Part shown: positions 23,587 through 32,866 of the stretch, one piece after another
How positions within the stretch are numbered: the stretch's first letter is position 1
Layout of the letters: each line of letters begins with the position of its first letter
Source: Kurthia populi
GTDB taxonomy: Bacteria > Bacillota > Bacilli > Bacillales_A > Planococcaceae
Length of the DNA: 64,000 nucleotides
Direction: 5' to 3'
Assembly: GCF_042686175.1 (NCBI RefSeq)
Contig: NZ_JBHUOR010000033.1
Span: 1 to 64,000, forward strand
Position numbers and translations under genes: made by a program
Notes under the pieces: model-generated
What the model saw: only the letters and a program-made list of their open reading frames with translations
Told to the model about the DNA's origin: nothing
The model's database searches: none

Positions 23587-24786
23587 ATGAAACCATTTAA
23601 ACGTATTCACTTAATCGTTATGGACTCTGTCGGAATCGGCGAAGCTCCAGACGCAGCAAACTTTAATGATGTAGGTGCTGATACACTAGGGCACATCGCG
23701 GAAGAAATGAAAGGGCTTCATATGCCAAATATGGAACGTTTAGGTTATACGAATATTCGTAGCTTAGTGGGCCGCGAAGATTTACAAGGGATGACAAGCG
23801 TTGACAAACCAGAGGCTTATTTTGGCTATATGCAAGAAGCATCTGTAGGAAAAGATACGATGACAGGTCACTGGGAAATCATGGGCCTAAACATCGACAA
23901 ACCATTTAAAGTATACCCAGAAGGCTTCCCGAAAGAATTATTAGATGAATTGGAAGCGCGTACAGGACGAAAAATCTTATGTAACTTACCGTACTCAGGT
24001 ACAGCGGTTATCGAGGATTACGGGAAGGAGCATATGGAAACAGGTGCCTTAATCGTTTATACATCTGCTGACCCTGTTATGCAAATTGCCGCACATGAAG
24101 ATATTGTGCCGTTAGATGAATTATATAAAATTTGTGAAATCGCACGTGAGCTCACACAAAAACCAGAATTTTTAGTAGGTCGTGTCATTGCACGCCCATT
24201 CGTTGGTGAGCCAGGAAGCTTTACACGTACGTCTAATCGTCATGATTATGCATTAAAACCATTTGGTCGTACCGTAATGAATGAGCTGAAAGATGCCAAT
24301 TTAGACGTTATCGCACTTGGTAAAATTTCAGATATTTACAATGGCGAAGGTGTCACAGAAGCCATTCGTACAAAAGACAACACGGACGGTATGGATAAAT
24401 TAGTGGATGTCGTAAAACGTGACTTCCATGGCTTATCATTCCTAAACTTAGTCGATTTTGATGCGAACTTCGGTCACCGCCGCGATCCACTTGGTTACGG
24501 AGAGGCATTACAAGAGTTTGACCGCCGCTTACCAGAAGTGTTAGAGGCAATGGGTGAGGATGATTTATTATTAATCACAGCAGACCACGGCAATGACCCA
24601 ACCTTCCCAGGGACAGATCATACACGTGAATATGTGCCATTAATCGCGTATTCAAAACGCTTCGTTAATGGCGGAAAAGCATTACCTAAAATGAATACTT
24701 TCGCGTCACTTGGCGCAACGGTAGCGGATAACTTCGACGTCTCGCTACCACAGTACGGTGACAGTTTCTTAAATGACTTAAACTAA
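23587..24786 (+). CDS. deoB: Phosphopentomutase
   Basis: 399 residues (also called drm). It interconverts ribose-1-phosphate or deoxyribose-1-phosphate with the 5-phosphates in nucleoside salvage. Alkaline-phosphatase-superfamily metal motifs are seen at MDSVGIGEAPDA and ADHGNDPTFPGTDHTRE, with the phosphorylated Thr region GKDTMTGHWE. TAGGAGGG precedes ATG 23587. The next gene, pdp, supplies its deoxyribose- or ribose-1-phosphate substrate; the two are 35 bases apart and probably an operon. Confidence 0.97.
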   Translation: MKPFKRIHLIVMDSVGIGEAPDAANFNDVGADTLGHIAEEMKGLHMPNMERLGYTNIRSLVGREDLQGMTSVDKPEAYFGYMQEASVGKDTMTGHWEIMGLNIDKPFKVYPEGFPKELLDELEARTGRKILCNLPYSGTAVIEDYGKEHMETGALIVYTSADPVMQIAAHEDIVPLDELYKICEIARELTQKPEFLVGRVIARPFVGEPGSFTRTSNRHDYALKPFGRTVMNELKDANLDVIALGKISDIYNGEGVTEAIRTKDNTDGMDKLVDVVKRDFHGLSFLNLVDFDANFGHRRDPLGYGEALQEFDRRLPEVLEAMGEDDLLLITADHGNDPTFPGTDHTREYVPLIAYSKRFVNGGKALPKMNTFASLGATVADNFDVSLPQYGDSFLNDLN

Positions 24787-24821
24787 CTTGATTTTAACTT
24801 GATGAAATGAGGGATTATACG

Positions 24822-26126
24822 ATGCGCATGGTAGATATTATTGAAAAGAAACGCGACGGACATGAATTAACAACAGAAGAAATTCGCTTCTTTATTGAAG
24901 GTTATACAAATGGTACAATTCCAGATTATCAAGCGAGTAGCTTAGCAATGGCCATTTACTTCCAAGATATGTCGGACCGCGAACGTGCTGATTTAACAAT
25001 GGCAATGGTTGAATCAGGTGACCAAATTGATTTGTCTGCCATCGATGGCGTAAAAGTTGATAAGCACTCGACAGGTGGTGTGGGTGATACAACAACGCTT
25101 GTACTTGGCCCATTAGTAGCGGCTACGGGTGTTCCGGTAGCGAAGATGAGTGGTCGTGGTCTAGGTCATACAGGTGGTACAATCGATAAGTTAGAAGCAA
25201 TTGAAGGCTTCCATGTGGAATTGACGACAGAGCAGTTTGTGAAACAAGTAAATGACATTAAAGTAGCTGTTATCGGACAATCAGGGAATTTAACACCGGC
25301 TGATAAAAAACTGTATGCATTACGTGACGTAACAGGCACTGTTTCAAGCATTCCGTTAATTGCGAGCTCAATTATGAGTAAAAAAATCGCTGCTGGGTCT
25401 GACGCGATCGTGTTAGACGTTAAAACAGGTGACGGTGCGTTTATGAAAACGAAGGAAGACTCGATTAAATTAGCGAAAGCGATGGTGAAAATCGGGAATG
25501 CAGTCGGTCGTAAAACAATGGCCATCATTTCAGATATGGACCAGCCACTTGGCGCAGCAATCGGTAATGCGCTTGAAGTAAAAGAGGCGATTGAAACATT
25601 ACAAGGCAATGGCCCAGAGGACTTAACAGAGCTATGCTTAACACTTGGCTCTCAAATGGTTGTTGTAGCAGGGCATGCCGCAACGCTGGAAGAAGCACGT
25701 GAACAGCTAAAAGAAGTGATTGCAAACGGTAAGGCGCTAGACGTGTTTAAGAAATTTGTTGAGGCACAAGGCGGCAATCCTGCAGTAGCAGATGATCCAT
25801 CACTATTACCTCAGGCGAAATACAAAGTAGAAGTTCCAGCAAAACAAGCAGGCTTTATCGGTCATATTGTGGCGGATGAAATCGGGACAGCGGCGATGCT
25901 ACTTGGTGCAGGACGTGCAACAAAAGAATCTGAAATCGATTTAGCTGTTGGGTTAATGCTACACAAAAAAGTGGGTGACGCCGTAGAAGAGGGCGACTCA
26001 CTTGTAACAATCTACGCGAACCGCGAAGATGTGCAAGAAGTTATCGAAAAAATCTATGCGAATATTTCAATTGTCGATACTAAACCAGCCATTCCAGCAT
26101 TAATTGAAGAAGTGATTACCGAGTAA
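24822..26126 (+). CDS. pdp: Pyrimidine-nucleoside phosphorylase
   Basis: 434 residues. It phosphorolyses uridine, deoxyuridine and thymidine. The family signature KMSGRGLGHTGGTIDKLEAI and the phosphate-binding KHSTGGVGDTTTL are present, as is the C-terminal PYNP domain (AAMLLGAGRATKE). The start is ATG 24822 (MRMVDIIEKK), matching B. subtilis Pdp and placed after GAGGGA; an ATG at 24807 has no site. In B. subtilis this position holds pupG followed by dacF-spoIIA; here pdp takes it. Confidence 0.97.
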   Translation: MRMVDIIEKKRDGHELTTEEIRFFIEGYTNGTIPDYQASSLAMAIYFQDMSDRERADLTMAMVESGDQIDLSAIDGVKVDKHSTGGVGDTTTLVLGPLVAATGVPVAKMSGRGLGHTGGTIDKLEAIEGFHVELTTEQFVKQVNDIKVAVIGQSGNLTPADKKLYALRDVTGTVSSIPLIASSIMSKKIAAGSDAIVLDVKTGDGAFMKTKEDSIKLAKAMVKIGNAVGRKTMAIISDMDQPLGAAIGNALEVKEAIETLQGNGPEDLTELCLTLGSQMVVVAGHAATLEEAREQLKEVIANGKALDVFKKFVEAQGGNPAVADDPSLLPQAKYKVEVPAKQAGFIGHIVADEIGTAAMLLGAGRATKESEIDLAVGLMLHKKVGDAVEEGDSLVTIYANREDVQEVIEKIYANISIVDTKPAIPALIEEVITE

Positions 26127-26131
26127 TCGGC

Positions 26132-26167
26132 AAAAAAGCGCTAGGACATGTTCCTGGCGCTTTTTTT
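26132..26167 (+). terminator. Rho-independent terminator after pdp
   Basis: AAAAAAGCGCTAGGA pairs with TTCCTGGCGCTTTTTT and ends in seven T. Confidence 0.9.
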
Positions 26168-26180
26168 GATTATTTGAATA

Positions 26181-26209
26181 TTGACAAGCATGTCGTTCGA
26201 GCATACGAT
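26181..26209 (+). promoter_or_regulatory. Sigma-A type promoter of the M20 amidohydrolase gene
   Basis: Consensus -35 TTGACA (26181-26186), 17-base spacer, and -10 TACGAT (26204-26209), 34 bases before the start codon. Confidence 0.7.
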
Positions 26210-26242
26210 GAAACACAAGAAGATAGAAAGAAGGAACAAATG

Positions 26243-27379
26243 ATGGATTTACAACAAAAATTAGTGGCATATCGTCGAGAGCTACATGAGCATCCAGAGT
26301 TGTCATTTCATGAGTACGAAACGACAAAGCGTTTAACAAATTGGCTAACAGAAGCGGGCATTGACATTATTGATTTTGGTTTAGAAACGGGCGTCGTTGC
26401 AGAAATTAAAGGGGCACAAGCGGGGCCGTTAATCGCCTTACGTGCTGACATTGATGCATTACCGATTACGGAGCAATCTGGCGTAACATTCACATCAAAA
26501 AATGATGGCATCATGCATGCATGTGGGCATGATTTTCACGCGACATCGATTCTTGGGGCTGCACTCTTATTAAAAGAGCGTGTAGCTGAGTTAAAAGGTA
26601 CGGTGCGCATTATTTTCCAACCAGCAGAAGAAGTAGCGCAGGGCGCAGATTATGTAGTGAAAAAAGGTGTACTACAAAATGTTGCCGCGATTTTTGGTAT
26701 GCATAATAAACCGGAATTACCAGTAGGTACGATTGGTGTAAAATCAGGTTCATTAATGGCGAGTGTGGACCGTTTTGAATTAGATGTAGTAGGCATTGGT
26801 GGTCATGCGGGTATTCCAAATGACACCATTGACCCCATCGTCATTGCTTCGCAAATTGTTGCTGGCTTCCAATCAATTGTGAGCCGTAACCTAAGTCCAT
26901 TTAGTAATACCGTTGTATCGGTCACAAAATTCCAAGCCGGTAATACGTGGAATGTCATTCCGGAAAAAGCCGAATTAGAAGGAACGGTACGCTCATTCCA
27001 AGAAGTAGACCGTGAAACAACGGGTAAACGTATGCGCGCGCTTGCAGAAGGCATTGCCGCAAGTTACGGTGCGAAAGCGAATTTCCGGTGGTTTCCGTAC
27101 TTACCAGTTGTAGATAATGCCGTGCGCTTTGAAACAGTTGCACGTGAGGCGGCAGAAGCGATTGGCTATGCAGCAGTAGAAGCCATTCCAAATCCTGCGG
27201 GCGAAGATTTTGCCTTTTATCAGCAAACGATTCCAGGCTTTTTCGTCTGGATGGGCGTCGATGGACCACATGGCTGGCATCATCCCGCATTCCGTTTGAC
27301 AGAAGATGCTTTAAGCGTTGCGGCTAATTATTTCGCAGAGCTTGCAGTACGTGTATTAGCGCAGTGGCAAGAAGCATAA
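26243..27379 (+). CDS. M20-family amidohydrolase (N-acyl-amino acid/hippurate hydrolase type)
   Basis: 378 residues. The dinuclear metal site is seen in HACGHDFHAT (about 95) with the preceding RADIDALP and the catalytic/metal Glu pair in FQPAEEVAQGA. The lid dimerisation domain with GIGGHAGIPNDTIDPI follows. This set is typical of M20D enzymes that remove acyl groups from amino acids or act on indole-acetyl amino acids; the exact substrate cannot be told. The start is ATG 26243, 7 bases after AAGGA (an ATG at 26240 is too close). The gene is a single transcription unit between its own promoter and a terminator. Confidence 0.9.
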   Translation: MDLQQKLVAYRRELHEHPELSFHEYETTKRLTNWLTEAGIDIIDFGLETGVVAEIKGAQAGPLIALRADIDALPITEQSGVTFTSKNDGIMHACGHDFHATSILGAALLLKERVAELKGTVRIIFQPAEEVAQGADYVVKKGVLQNVAAIFGMHNKPELPVGTIGVKSGSLMASVDRFELDVVGIGGHAGIPNDTIDPIVIASQIVAGFQSIVSRNLSPFSNTVVSVTKFQAGNTWNVIPEKAELEGTVRSFQEVDRETTGKRMRALAEGIAASYGAKANFRWFPYLPVVDNAVRFETVAREAAEAIGYAAVEAIPNPAGEDFAFYQQTIPGFFVWMGVDGPHGWHHPAFRLTEDALSVAANYFAELAVRVLAQWQEA

Positions 27380-27386
27380 TCTTTTC

Positions 27387-27415
27387 AGCATGTTCACGAG
27401 TGAACATGCTTTTTT
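27387..27415 (+). terminator. Rho-independent terminator
   Basis: AGCATGTTCAC and GTGAACATGCT are perfect 11-base arms with a 2-base centre, followed by six T. Confidence 0.9.
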
Positions 27416-27419
27416 GTTG

Positions 27420-28242
27420 TGAAAAATTAAAACTCGTCAAAAGCCGAGAAAGCGTCTTTTCGATACGACATATTTTTGAATATGTGTCAACGCTAAGCTG
27501 ATAGACCTGCATATTGCGCAACCATTTGCTTGAATAGCGAGTAGACGCAAATAAATACGATAAAGCTGGCGATAGTTAATATAATTTAGCACGCAGTATT
27601 GACAAAAACGGCTCAAAAACATCCGCTAGAGGTCGATTTTCACCCCGTTTCACGTTGTTTGGGGCTTTTTTTGAACAAAGATCACGCTACTGTACTTATA
27701 AAATGGCGCATTTTAGCGCGTGTAAAATAAATGACAGAGAGCAAGCTAGTTGCACGAGTTCGTCGCTTAAAACAACCCGGTAGAGCATCGGAAACGACCT
27801 TTTTTAACCCATTTTGCATGAAAACAGGCTTTTTTATAAGCGCAAAAATAATAATGATATGCGCAAAAATAGTGAATAAAAATTTTGCTTGACTGCTTTC
27901 TGCAAGATAATTAATAGCGCAAGCTTTTTTATTATGCATATCGGCATTGTTTGGCACTTATTTTTAACTATGTCGTAGCCAAAAGACGCTTTCTGAGCTT
28001 ATCAAGTATTTCTGATAAAGGATTTTCAAAGAAGCATATGTGTAAGGAAAGGGTGAATTTTTTTCACTTGCTAGCAAAGGACGTTTTAAAAATACGCACT
28101 AATAGAAGAAACGACCAATTTTCTTTCATTTATACAGTGTTCTACATAAAAATTCGAAAAAATTAGAATTACGCCTTTTTTTATGTTAAAGTTCTGAGTA
28201 TAATAATTTTTACGAATATTTCAACAATGTGGTTAGGGGAGA
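27420..28242. other. Gene-free interval with imperfect inverted repeats, at the usual sigF/spoVA position
   Basis: No frame here has a ribosome binding site or recognisable protein. Two related segments of about 53 bases face each other: 27437-27490 and 27951-28003, sharing exact cores AAAAGACGCTTTCT (27981-27994 and complement of 27447-27460) and TATGTCGTA (27969-27977 and complement of 27464-27472). A CCCC/GGGG hairpin with a T run lies at 27643-27672. TATAAT at 28199-28204 may be the lysA -10. The segment could be a decayed mobile element or scar; nothing in it still reads as a sporulation gene. Confidence 0.6.
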
Positions 28243-28248
28243 ATGAAT

Positions 28249-29556
28249 ATGCATTTATATGGAACACAAACCGTAACATCAGAAGGTCATTTAGCGATTG
28301 GTGGCGTCGATACGGTTGAATTAGCAAAAGAATACGGCACACCAGCATTCATTTACGATATTGCGCTTTTCCGCGAGCGTGCACGAGGTTTTGTGGAGAC
28401 ATTTAAAAAAGAAAACGTCAAAGCGCAAGTTGCCTATGCATCAAAAGCTTTTTCAGCTGTAGCTATTTACCAAGTAGCACAACAGGAAGGCTTATCTGTC
28501 GATGTCGTATCAGGCGGTGAATTATTCACAGCGCTAAAAGCAGGCTTCCCAACAGAAAAGATTCATTTCCATGGCAATAATAAAAGTGTTGAAGAATTAA
28601 CGTATGCGCTTGATTCAAAAATCGGCTGTATCGTGATTGATAACTTTTATGAAATTGAGCTATTAAAACAATTAACACGCGAGCGCCAACAAAAAATGGC
28701 AGTTTTAATTCGTGTGACACCAGGTGTCGAGGCACATACACACGATTTCATCACAACAGGACAAGCCGATTCGAAATTTGGCTTTGATTTATCAAATGGT
28801 CAAGCAGATGAAGCATTCAAAGCATTATACGAAGATGAGTATTTACAATTAAAAGGCATGCACTGTCATATCGGCTCACAAATTTTTGAAACAGAAGCAT
28901 TTAGCTTAGCAGCGAAAAAGGTTGTGGATAAAATGGCTGAATGGAAGCAACAATACGCGTTTGAAGCAACGGTATTAAATTTAGGAGGCGGCTTTGGTAT
29001 CCGTTATACAGCAGAAGATGCACCGCTTGAACCAGCCGTTTACGTGGATGATATGATTAAAGCCGTGAAAAAAGAAGCGGAGGCCTTTGGTATTGAGCTA
29101 CCAGAAATTTGGATTGAGCCCGGCCGTTCACTAGTCGGTGATGCGGGGACAACACTTTACACAGTAGGCTCTCATAAAACGGTGCCAGATGTACGTGAAT
29201 ACATCGCGGTTGATGGTGGTATGAGTGATAATATTCGTCCAGCACTTTATGAGGCAAAATATGAGGGTGCGATTGCGAATAATATGAATGCCGCATTAAC
29301 GACAAATTACACAGTAGCAGGTAAATTATGTGAATCGGGCGATAAAATTATTGAAGATATTAAGCTACCAGAAGTACAAACAGGTGATATTTTGGCGACT
29401 TTCTGTACAGGAGCTTATGGCTATTCAATGGCTTCAAACTACAATCGCGTAGGACGTCCGGCAGTTGTGTTCGTCGAAAATGGCAACCATCAGCTTGCAG
29501 TGAAACGTGAAAGCTATGAGGATATGGCTCAATTAGATATTGAATTAAAATGGTAG
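28249..29556 (+). CDS. lysA: Diaminopimelate decarboxylase
   Basis: 435 residues. The PLP-dependent alanine-racemase-fold enzyme catalyses the last step of lysine synthesis (meso-DAP to L-lysine). PLP Lys66 is in AYASKAF; HIGSQ, the glycine loop LGGGFGIRY and the EPGRSLVGDAG phosphate-binding motif are intact, as is the active-site CESGD. The start is ATG 28249, 7 bases after AGGGGAG (ATG 28243 is too close). It matches B. subtilis LysA closely and is followed by ribT. Confidence 0.97.
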   Translation: MHLYGTQTVTSEGHLAIGGVDTVELAKEYGTPAFIYDIALFRERARGFVETFKKENVKAQVAYASKAFSAVAIYQVAQQEGLSVDVVSGGELFTALKAGFPTEKIHFHGNNKSVEELTYALDSKIGCIVIDNFYEIELLKQLTRERQQKMAVLIRVTPGVEAHTHDFITTGQADSKFGFDLSNGQADEAFKALYEDEYLQLKGMHCHIGSQIFETEAFSLAAKKVVDKMAEWKQQYAFEATVLNLGGGFGIRYTAEDAPLEPAVYVDDMIKAVKKEAEAFGIELPEIWIEPGRSLVGDAGTTLYTVGSHKTVPDVREYIAVDGGMSDNIRPALYEAKYEGAIANNMNAALTTNYTVAGKLCESGDKIIEDIKLPEVQTGDILATFCTGAYGYSMASNYNRVGRPAVVFVENGNHQLAVKRESYEDMAQLDIELKW

Positions 29557-29655
29557 TGGTTTCCTAATTTTTGGAAAAAATGTTGCGTCGTTCGATTTTT
29601 TCGTGTAGGATAGTCAAAGTGAAGTTTGAGGCGAAAAAAGAAGAGGGATAAAAAC

Positions 29656-30027
29656 ATGTTATATCGTTATAAAAAAGCATTCGAAAAAATAGCGATGGGG
29701 CTACTTTCTTTCATGCCAGAAGAGAAAAATCTCAAGGTATTGCAGCAAACGATTCGTATATATGAAAACGAAGATGACTGGCAGCTTTACTTATGGAAAT
29801 GCGAGGAAGATTATATCGGCTTAGTAGGCGTTGAGAAACAACCAGAGCACTGGGTTGTGCGCCACATTACAGTTGATCCGTCTCACCGCGGGGAAGGGAT
29901 TGGGCGCCAAATGCTTGAAGCCGTAGCGGCAGAGGAAGCATGTGGCGAGTTAGTTCCTTGTCAAATTGTTCAGCGTTATTATGATAATGTTGCGACAAAA
30001 ATTGCAAAAGAGAATGCCCATCTTTAA
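29656..30027 (+). CDS. ribT: RibT-like GNAT acetyltransferase
   Basis: 123 residues, very similar in opening to B. subtilis RibT (YRYKKAFEKIAMGLLSFMPEEKNLKVLQQTI). The acetyl-CoA loop is HRGEGIGRQML. In B. subtilis it is the last gene of the riboflavin operon ribDEAHT with an unclear role; here ribD, ribE, ribA and ribH are absent upstream, where lysA lies instead. The start is ATG 29656, 8 bases after GAGGG. Confidence 0.9.
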   Translation: MLYRYKKAFEKIAMGLLSFMPEEKNLKVLQQTIRIYENEDDWQLYLWKCEEDYIGLVGVEKQPEHWVVRHITVDPSHRGEGIGRQMLEAVAAEEACGELVPCQIVQRYYDNVATKIAKENAHL

Positions 30028-30035
30028 CAACATAG

Positions 30036-30072
30036 AAAAAGAGGTCTCCGACTAGTGGAGGCCTCTTTTTTT
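30036..30072. terminator. Bidirectional terminator between ribT and ypuF
   Basis: AAAAAGAGG(T)CTCC pairs with GGAG(G)CCTCTTTTT, with T runs on both strands. Confidence 0.85.
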
Positions 30073-30562
30073 AGTGCGGGTGCTTCGCAGCTAAACGCTC
30101 AGCGCGCTGTAAAATCACGTCGTCACGATTGCGGAGCTTATGCTTATCACGAATGAAGTCTTCCGATAAGTCAGGAAGTGGCGCTGCGGCAACTTGTGCT
30201 TGTAATTTCGCATCTACAATAGAAATTGCAAAGGGCTTAAATGGCGCCTGCTGCTGTACTTGCTGTTCGATATGTGTCAGCTGCGCTAACAGCGTCGCCA
30301 TATCAATGCCAGTGTAATAGCTGCTTGTCGGATGTAGGCGAAGATGACGTGATGCTTTAGCAAGAATCGTCTGTGCACCGCGGTAATTGCCCCGTCGCCA
30401 GTGATACATGCCAGTGGCCAGTTGGATAAAGCCGACAAGCTCATGATCGCGCACACCTGGCGCCACCTCTTTCCAGTGCTCTTCTAACACTTCATGACAT
30501 TCAAAATAATCACGATTACGATTGAAATAACTTAAAAATAACACGAAAGAACGTTTGTACAT
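30071..30562 (-). CDS. ypuF: DUF309 protein (YpuF-like)
   Basis: 163 residues. The family motif YFECHEVLEEHWK, followed by GFIQLATGMYHWRRGN, identifies DUF309. The protein is helical and cytoplasmic, and the function is unknown. In B. subtilis ypuF lies between ribT and scpA, as here, though the strand is opposite. No strong ribosome binding site is visible other than GGAAAG before the ATG. It is divergent from scpA. Confidence 0.88.
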   Translation of the reverse strand: MYKRSFVLFLSYFNRNRDYFECHEVLEEHWKEVAPGVRDHELVGFIQLATGMYHWRRGNYRGAQTILAKASRHLRLHPTSSYYTGIDMATLLAQLTHIEQQVQQQAPFKPFAISIVDAKLQAQVAAAPLPDLSEDFIRDKHKLRNRDDVILQRAERLAAKHPH

Positions 30563-30619
30563 TTTGCTTCCTTTCCTCTATACTTTAGATTGAATCTATT
30601 TTTTGTCAGGATGATGTGT

Positions 30620-31396
30620 ATGTCTTACGAGGTAAAACTGGACGCTTTTGAAGGTCCTTTGGATTTATTATTACATTTAATTCACCGCTTGGAAATTGAT
30701 ATATATGATATACCAATGAAACAGATTACTGCTCAGTATATGGAGCATTTACGAGCGATGCAAGTACTAGAGCTAAATGAGGCGAGCGAATACTTAGTGA
30801 TGGCCGCAACATTGCTTGAAATCAAAAGTAAAATGCTGCTACCGATTCATGAAGGAGAGCTTGATGATATTGAGTTAGATGTCGATGAAGTCGATCCACG
30901 TGATGAATTAGTTGCCCGCTTAGTCGAATACCGTAAATTTAAAGAGGCGGCGTTCCAGTTAAAAGAACGCGAGCAAGAGCGCGTGCAAATGTATACGCGT
31001 CCGCCAACTGATTTGTCGCAATATATGGAGGAAGAACAGTTACAGCTTGAGCTATCGGTCAATGTCTATGATATGGTAGTAGCCTTCCAAAAAATGCTGA
31101 AGCGAAAAAAAATGCGTGCACCACTCGCAACGCGTGTCGCAAAACAAGGGTTAACCGTAAAACAACAAATGCGTACCGTTATCGATGCATTGCGTACGAT
31201 GCAGGGGCGCGCAGAATTTCATGAGCTTTTTCCATCAGATGACCGCGAAACGCTTGTTGTGACGTTTTTATCGCTATTAGAATTAATGAAGCGTCAAATC
31301 GTTTCGGTAGAGCAACAACAAAACTTTGAGCAATTATTTATTCAATTACGAGAGGAAGACATCGACGATGAACAATTTGACAACATTGATGAGTAA
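30620..31396 (+). CDS. scpA: Segregation and condensation protein A (ScpA kleisin)
   Basis: 258 residues. The conserved kleisin opening YEVKLDAFEGPLDLLLHLIHRLEIDIYDIPMKQITAQYMEHL and SEYLVMAATLLEIKSKMLLP are clear. ScpA bridges SMC heads in the condensin complex. The start is ATG 30620 (MSYEVKLD), supported by homologues and AGGA eight bases upstream; earlier in-frame ATGs at 30611 and 30614 are possible but less conserved. scpB overlaps its 3' end by 29 bases. Confidence 0.96.
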   Translation: MSYEVKLDAFEGPLDLLLHLIHRLEIDIYDIPMKQITAQYMEHLRAMQVLELNEASEYLVMAATLLEIKSKMLLPIHEGELDDIELDVDEVDPRDELVARLVEYRKFKEAAFQLKEREQERVQMYTRPPTDLSQYMEEEQLQLELSVNVYDMVVAFQKMLKRKKMRAPLATRVAKQGLTVKQQMRTVIDALRTMQGRAEFHELFPSDDRETLVVTFLSLLELMKRQIVSVEQQQNFEQLFIQLREEDIDDEQFDNIDE

Positions 31397-31958
31397 AATA
31401 GAAAGCTTATTGTTCGTTATTGGTGAGGACGGGCTGACATTACATCAGCTTGCCCAGTTAACAGATAGTGAGCCGACGGAACTACAAGAGGCATTAAGTG
31501 AATTAAAAGCACGCTATGATCACGACGAAGCGCGTGGCATTATGTTAAAAGAACTTGCAGGTACGTATCAGCTCATTTCAAAACCGGCGAACGCAGAGGT
31601 AATTGAGAAGCTTGTGGAAAACCCACCGGCACAGAGTCTATCCCAGGCGGCACTTGAGGTATTAGCAATTGTGGCGTATAAGCAGCCGATTACACGTGTA
31701 GAGATTGAAGATTTACGCGGCGTAAAATGTGAGCGTCCACTGCATACATTGAATCAAAAGCTATTAATTCAAGAAGTGGGCCGCGTAGAAGGGACAGGTC
31801 GTGCCATTTTATACGGCACAACGACTGAGTTTTTAAACTATTTTGGCTTAAATCGCATCGAAGATTTACCACCGCTTGAAGTGGAAGAATTTGATATAGA
31901 AGAAGAGCAAGACTTATTTATGTCAAAATTCCAAGAAGCTTTTGCGCAAACAAAATAG
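31368..31958 (+). CDS. scpB: Segregation and condensation protein B (ScpB)
   Basis: 196 residues. Two winged-helix domains with the family signature SQAALEVLAIVAYKQPITRVEIEDLRGVKCERPLHTL and GRAILYGTTTEFLNYFGL. It dimerises and binds ScpA. The start ATG 31368 gives the usual N-terminal length; ATG 31389, overlapping the scpA stop, is an alternative. The next gene, rluB, follows after 77 bases: dacB, spmA and spmB, which separate them in B. subtilis, are missing. Confidence 0.95.
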   Translation: MNNLTTLMSKIESLLFVIGEDGLTLHQLAQLTDSEPTELQEALSELKARYDHDEARGIMLKELAGTYQLISKPANAEVIEKLVENPPAQSLSQAALEVLAIVAYKQPITRVEIEDLRGVKCERPLHTLNQKLLIQEVGRVEGTGRAILYGTTTEFLNYFGLNRIEDLPPLEVEEFDIEEEQDLFMSKFQEAFAQTK

Positions 31959-32035
31959 CTTTTTTATGAAAAGTCTTGTAAAGTAGTACAAGCAATACAA
32001 TACCGTCGGGAGACGATTGAGAGGATTTTTTAATA

Positions 32036-32770
32036 ATGGAACGTTTACAAAAAGTAATTGCGCATGCAGGTATCGCATCGCGCCGTAAAGCAGAACAATT
32101 AATTTTAGATGGTCAAGTGAAGGTCAACGGTAAAGTTGTCCGCGAGCTAGGCACGAAAGTAACACCAACTGACCGAGTTGAAGTTGATAATGTGAAAATT
32201 GAACAAGAAGACAAAGTATACTTCTTATTATATAAACCACGTAATACAATCTCAGCTGTAACAGATGACCGTGGTCGTGATACAGTTGTTGATTTATTCA
32301 AACAAGTGAATGAACGTATTTTCCCAGTAGGACGTCTTGATTTCGATACGACTGGCGCGCTTATTTTAACAAATGATGGCGAATTCGCTAATGTGTTAAC
32401 GCATCCAAAATACAATGTGGAAAAAACATATATCGCGACAATCAATGGTTTAATTAAACGTGAAGAGATTCGTAAATTAGAGCGTGGTGTGATGCTAGAA
32501 GACGGAAAGACAGCACCAGCTAAAGTACGCGTGATTTCATCAGATGCGAAAAAAGGAAAATCAATCGTATCATTAACAATTCATGAAGGCCGTAACCGTC
32601 AAGTACGTCGTATGTTCGAGGCAGTCGGCTACCGCGTGAGCAAGTTAAAACGTGAACAATTTGGCTTCCTAACAACATATGGCTTAAACGCTGGTGACTG
32701 GCGTGAATTAACACCGCATGAAGTAAAACAACTTCGTGCACTTGCGCAAACAGGTAAAATCGGTAAATAA
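32036..32770 (+). CDS. rluB: 23S rRNA pseudouridine synthase RluB
   Basis: 244 residues. An N-terminal S4 RNA-binding domain (MERLQKVIAHAGIASRRKAEQLILDGQVKVNGKVV) precedes the RsuA-type catalytic domain with the active Asp in GRLDFDTTGALILTNDG. It modifies the peptidyl-transferase region of 23S rRNA. GAGGA lies about 10 bases before ATG 32036. Confidence 0.95.
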   Translation: MERLQKVIAHAGIASRRKAEQLILDGQVKVNGKVVRELGTKVTPTDRVEVDNVKIEQEDKVYFLLYKPRNTISAVTDDRGRDTVVDLFKQVNERIFPVGRLDFDTTGALILTNDGEFANVLTHPKYNVEKTYIATINGLIKREEIRKLERGVMLEDGKTAPAKVRVISSDAKKGKSIVSLTIHEGRNRQVRRMFEAVGYRVSKLKREQFGFLTTYGLNAGDWRELTPHEVKQLRALAQTGKIGK

Positions 32771-32777
32771 TAAAATG

Positions 32778-32816
32778 AGCGGATAAAGTCGAAATGTCGA
32801 TTTTATCCGCTTTTCT
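32778..32816 (+). terminator. Rho-independent terminator after rluB
   Basis: AGCGGATAAA pairs with TTTATCCGCT, with an inner TCGA palindrome, followed by TTTC. Confidence 0.75.
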
Positions 32817-32866
32817 TCATTTTTTGTACATAATTGAACGTTATGATACTCAGGGAGGGATAGAGG

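Noticed and set aside
27682..28166. Frames of 91 and 71 codons in the gene-free interval before lysA
   Set aside because: Neither has a ribosome binding site or family resemblance. The similar ends (VVxKRRFL) come from the inverted DNA repeat, not from protein homology.
28100..28248. Lysine riboswitch (L-box) before lysA
   Set aside because: The leader is short, AT-rich and lacks the conserved L-box elements.
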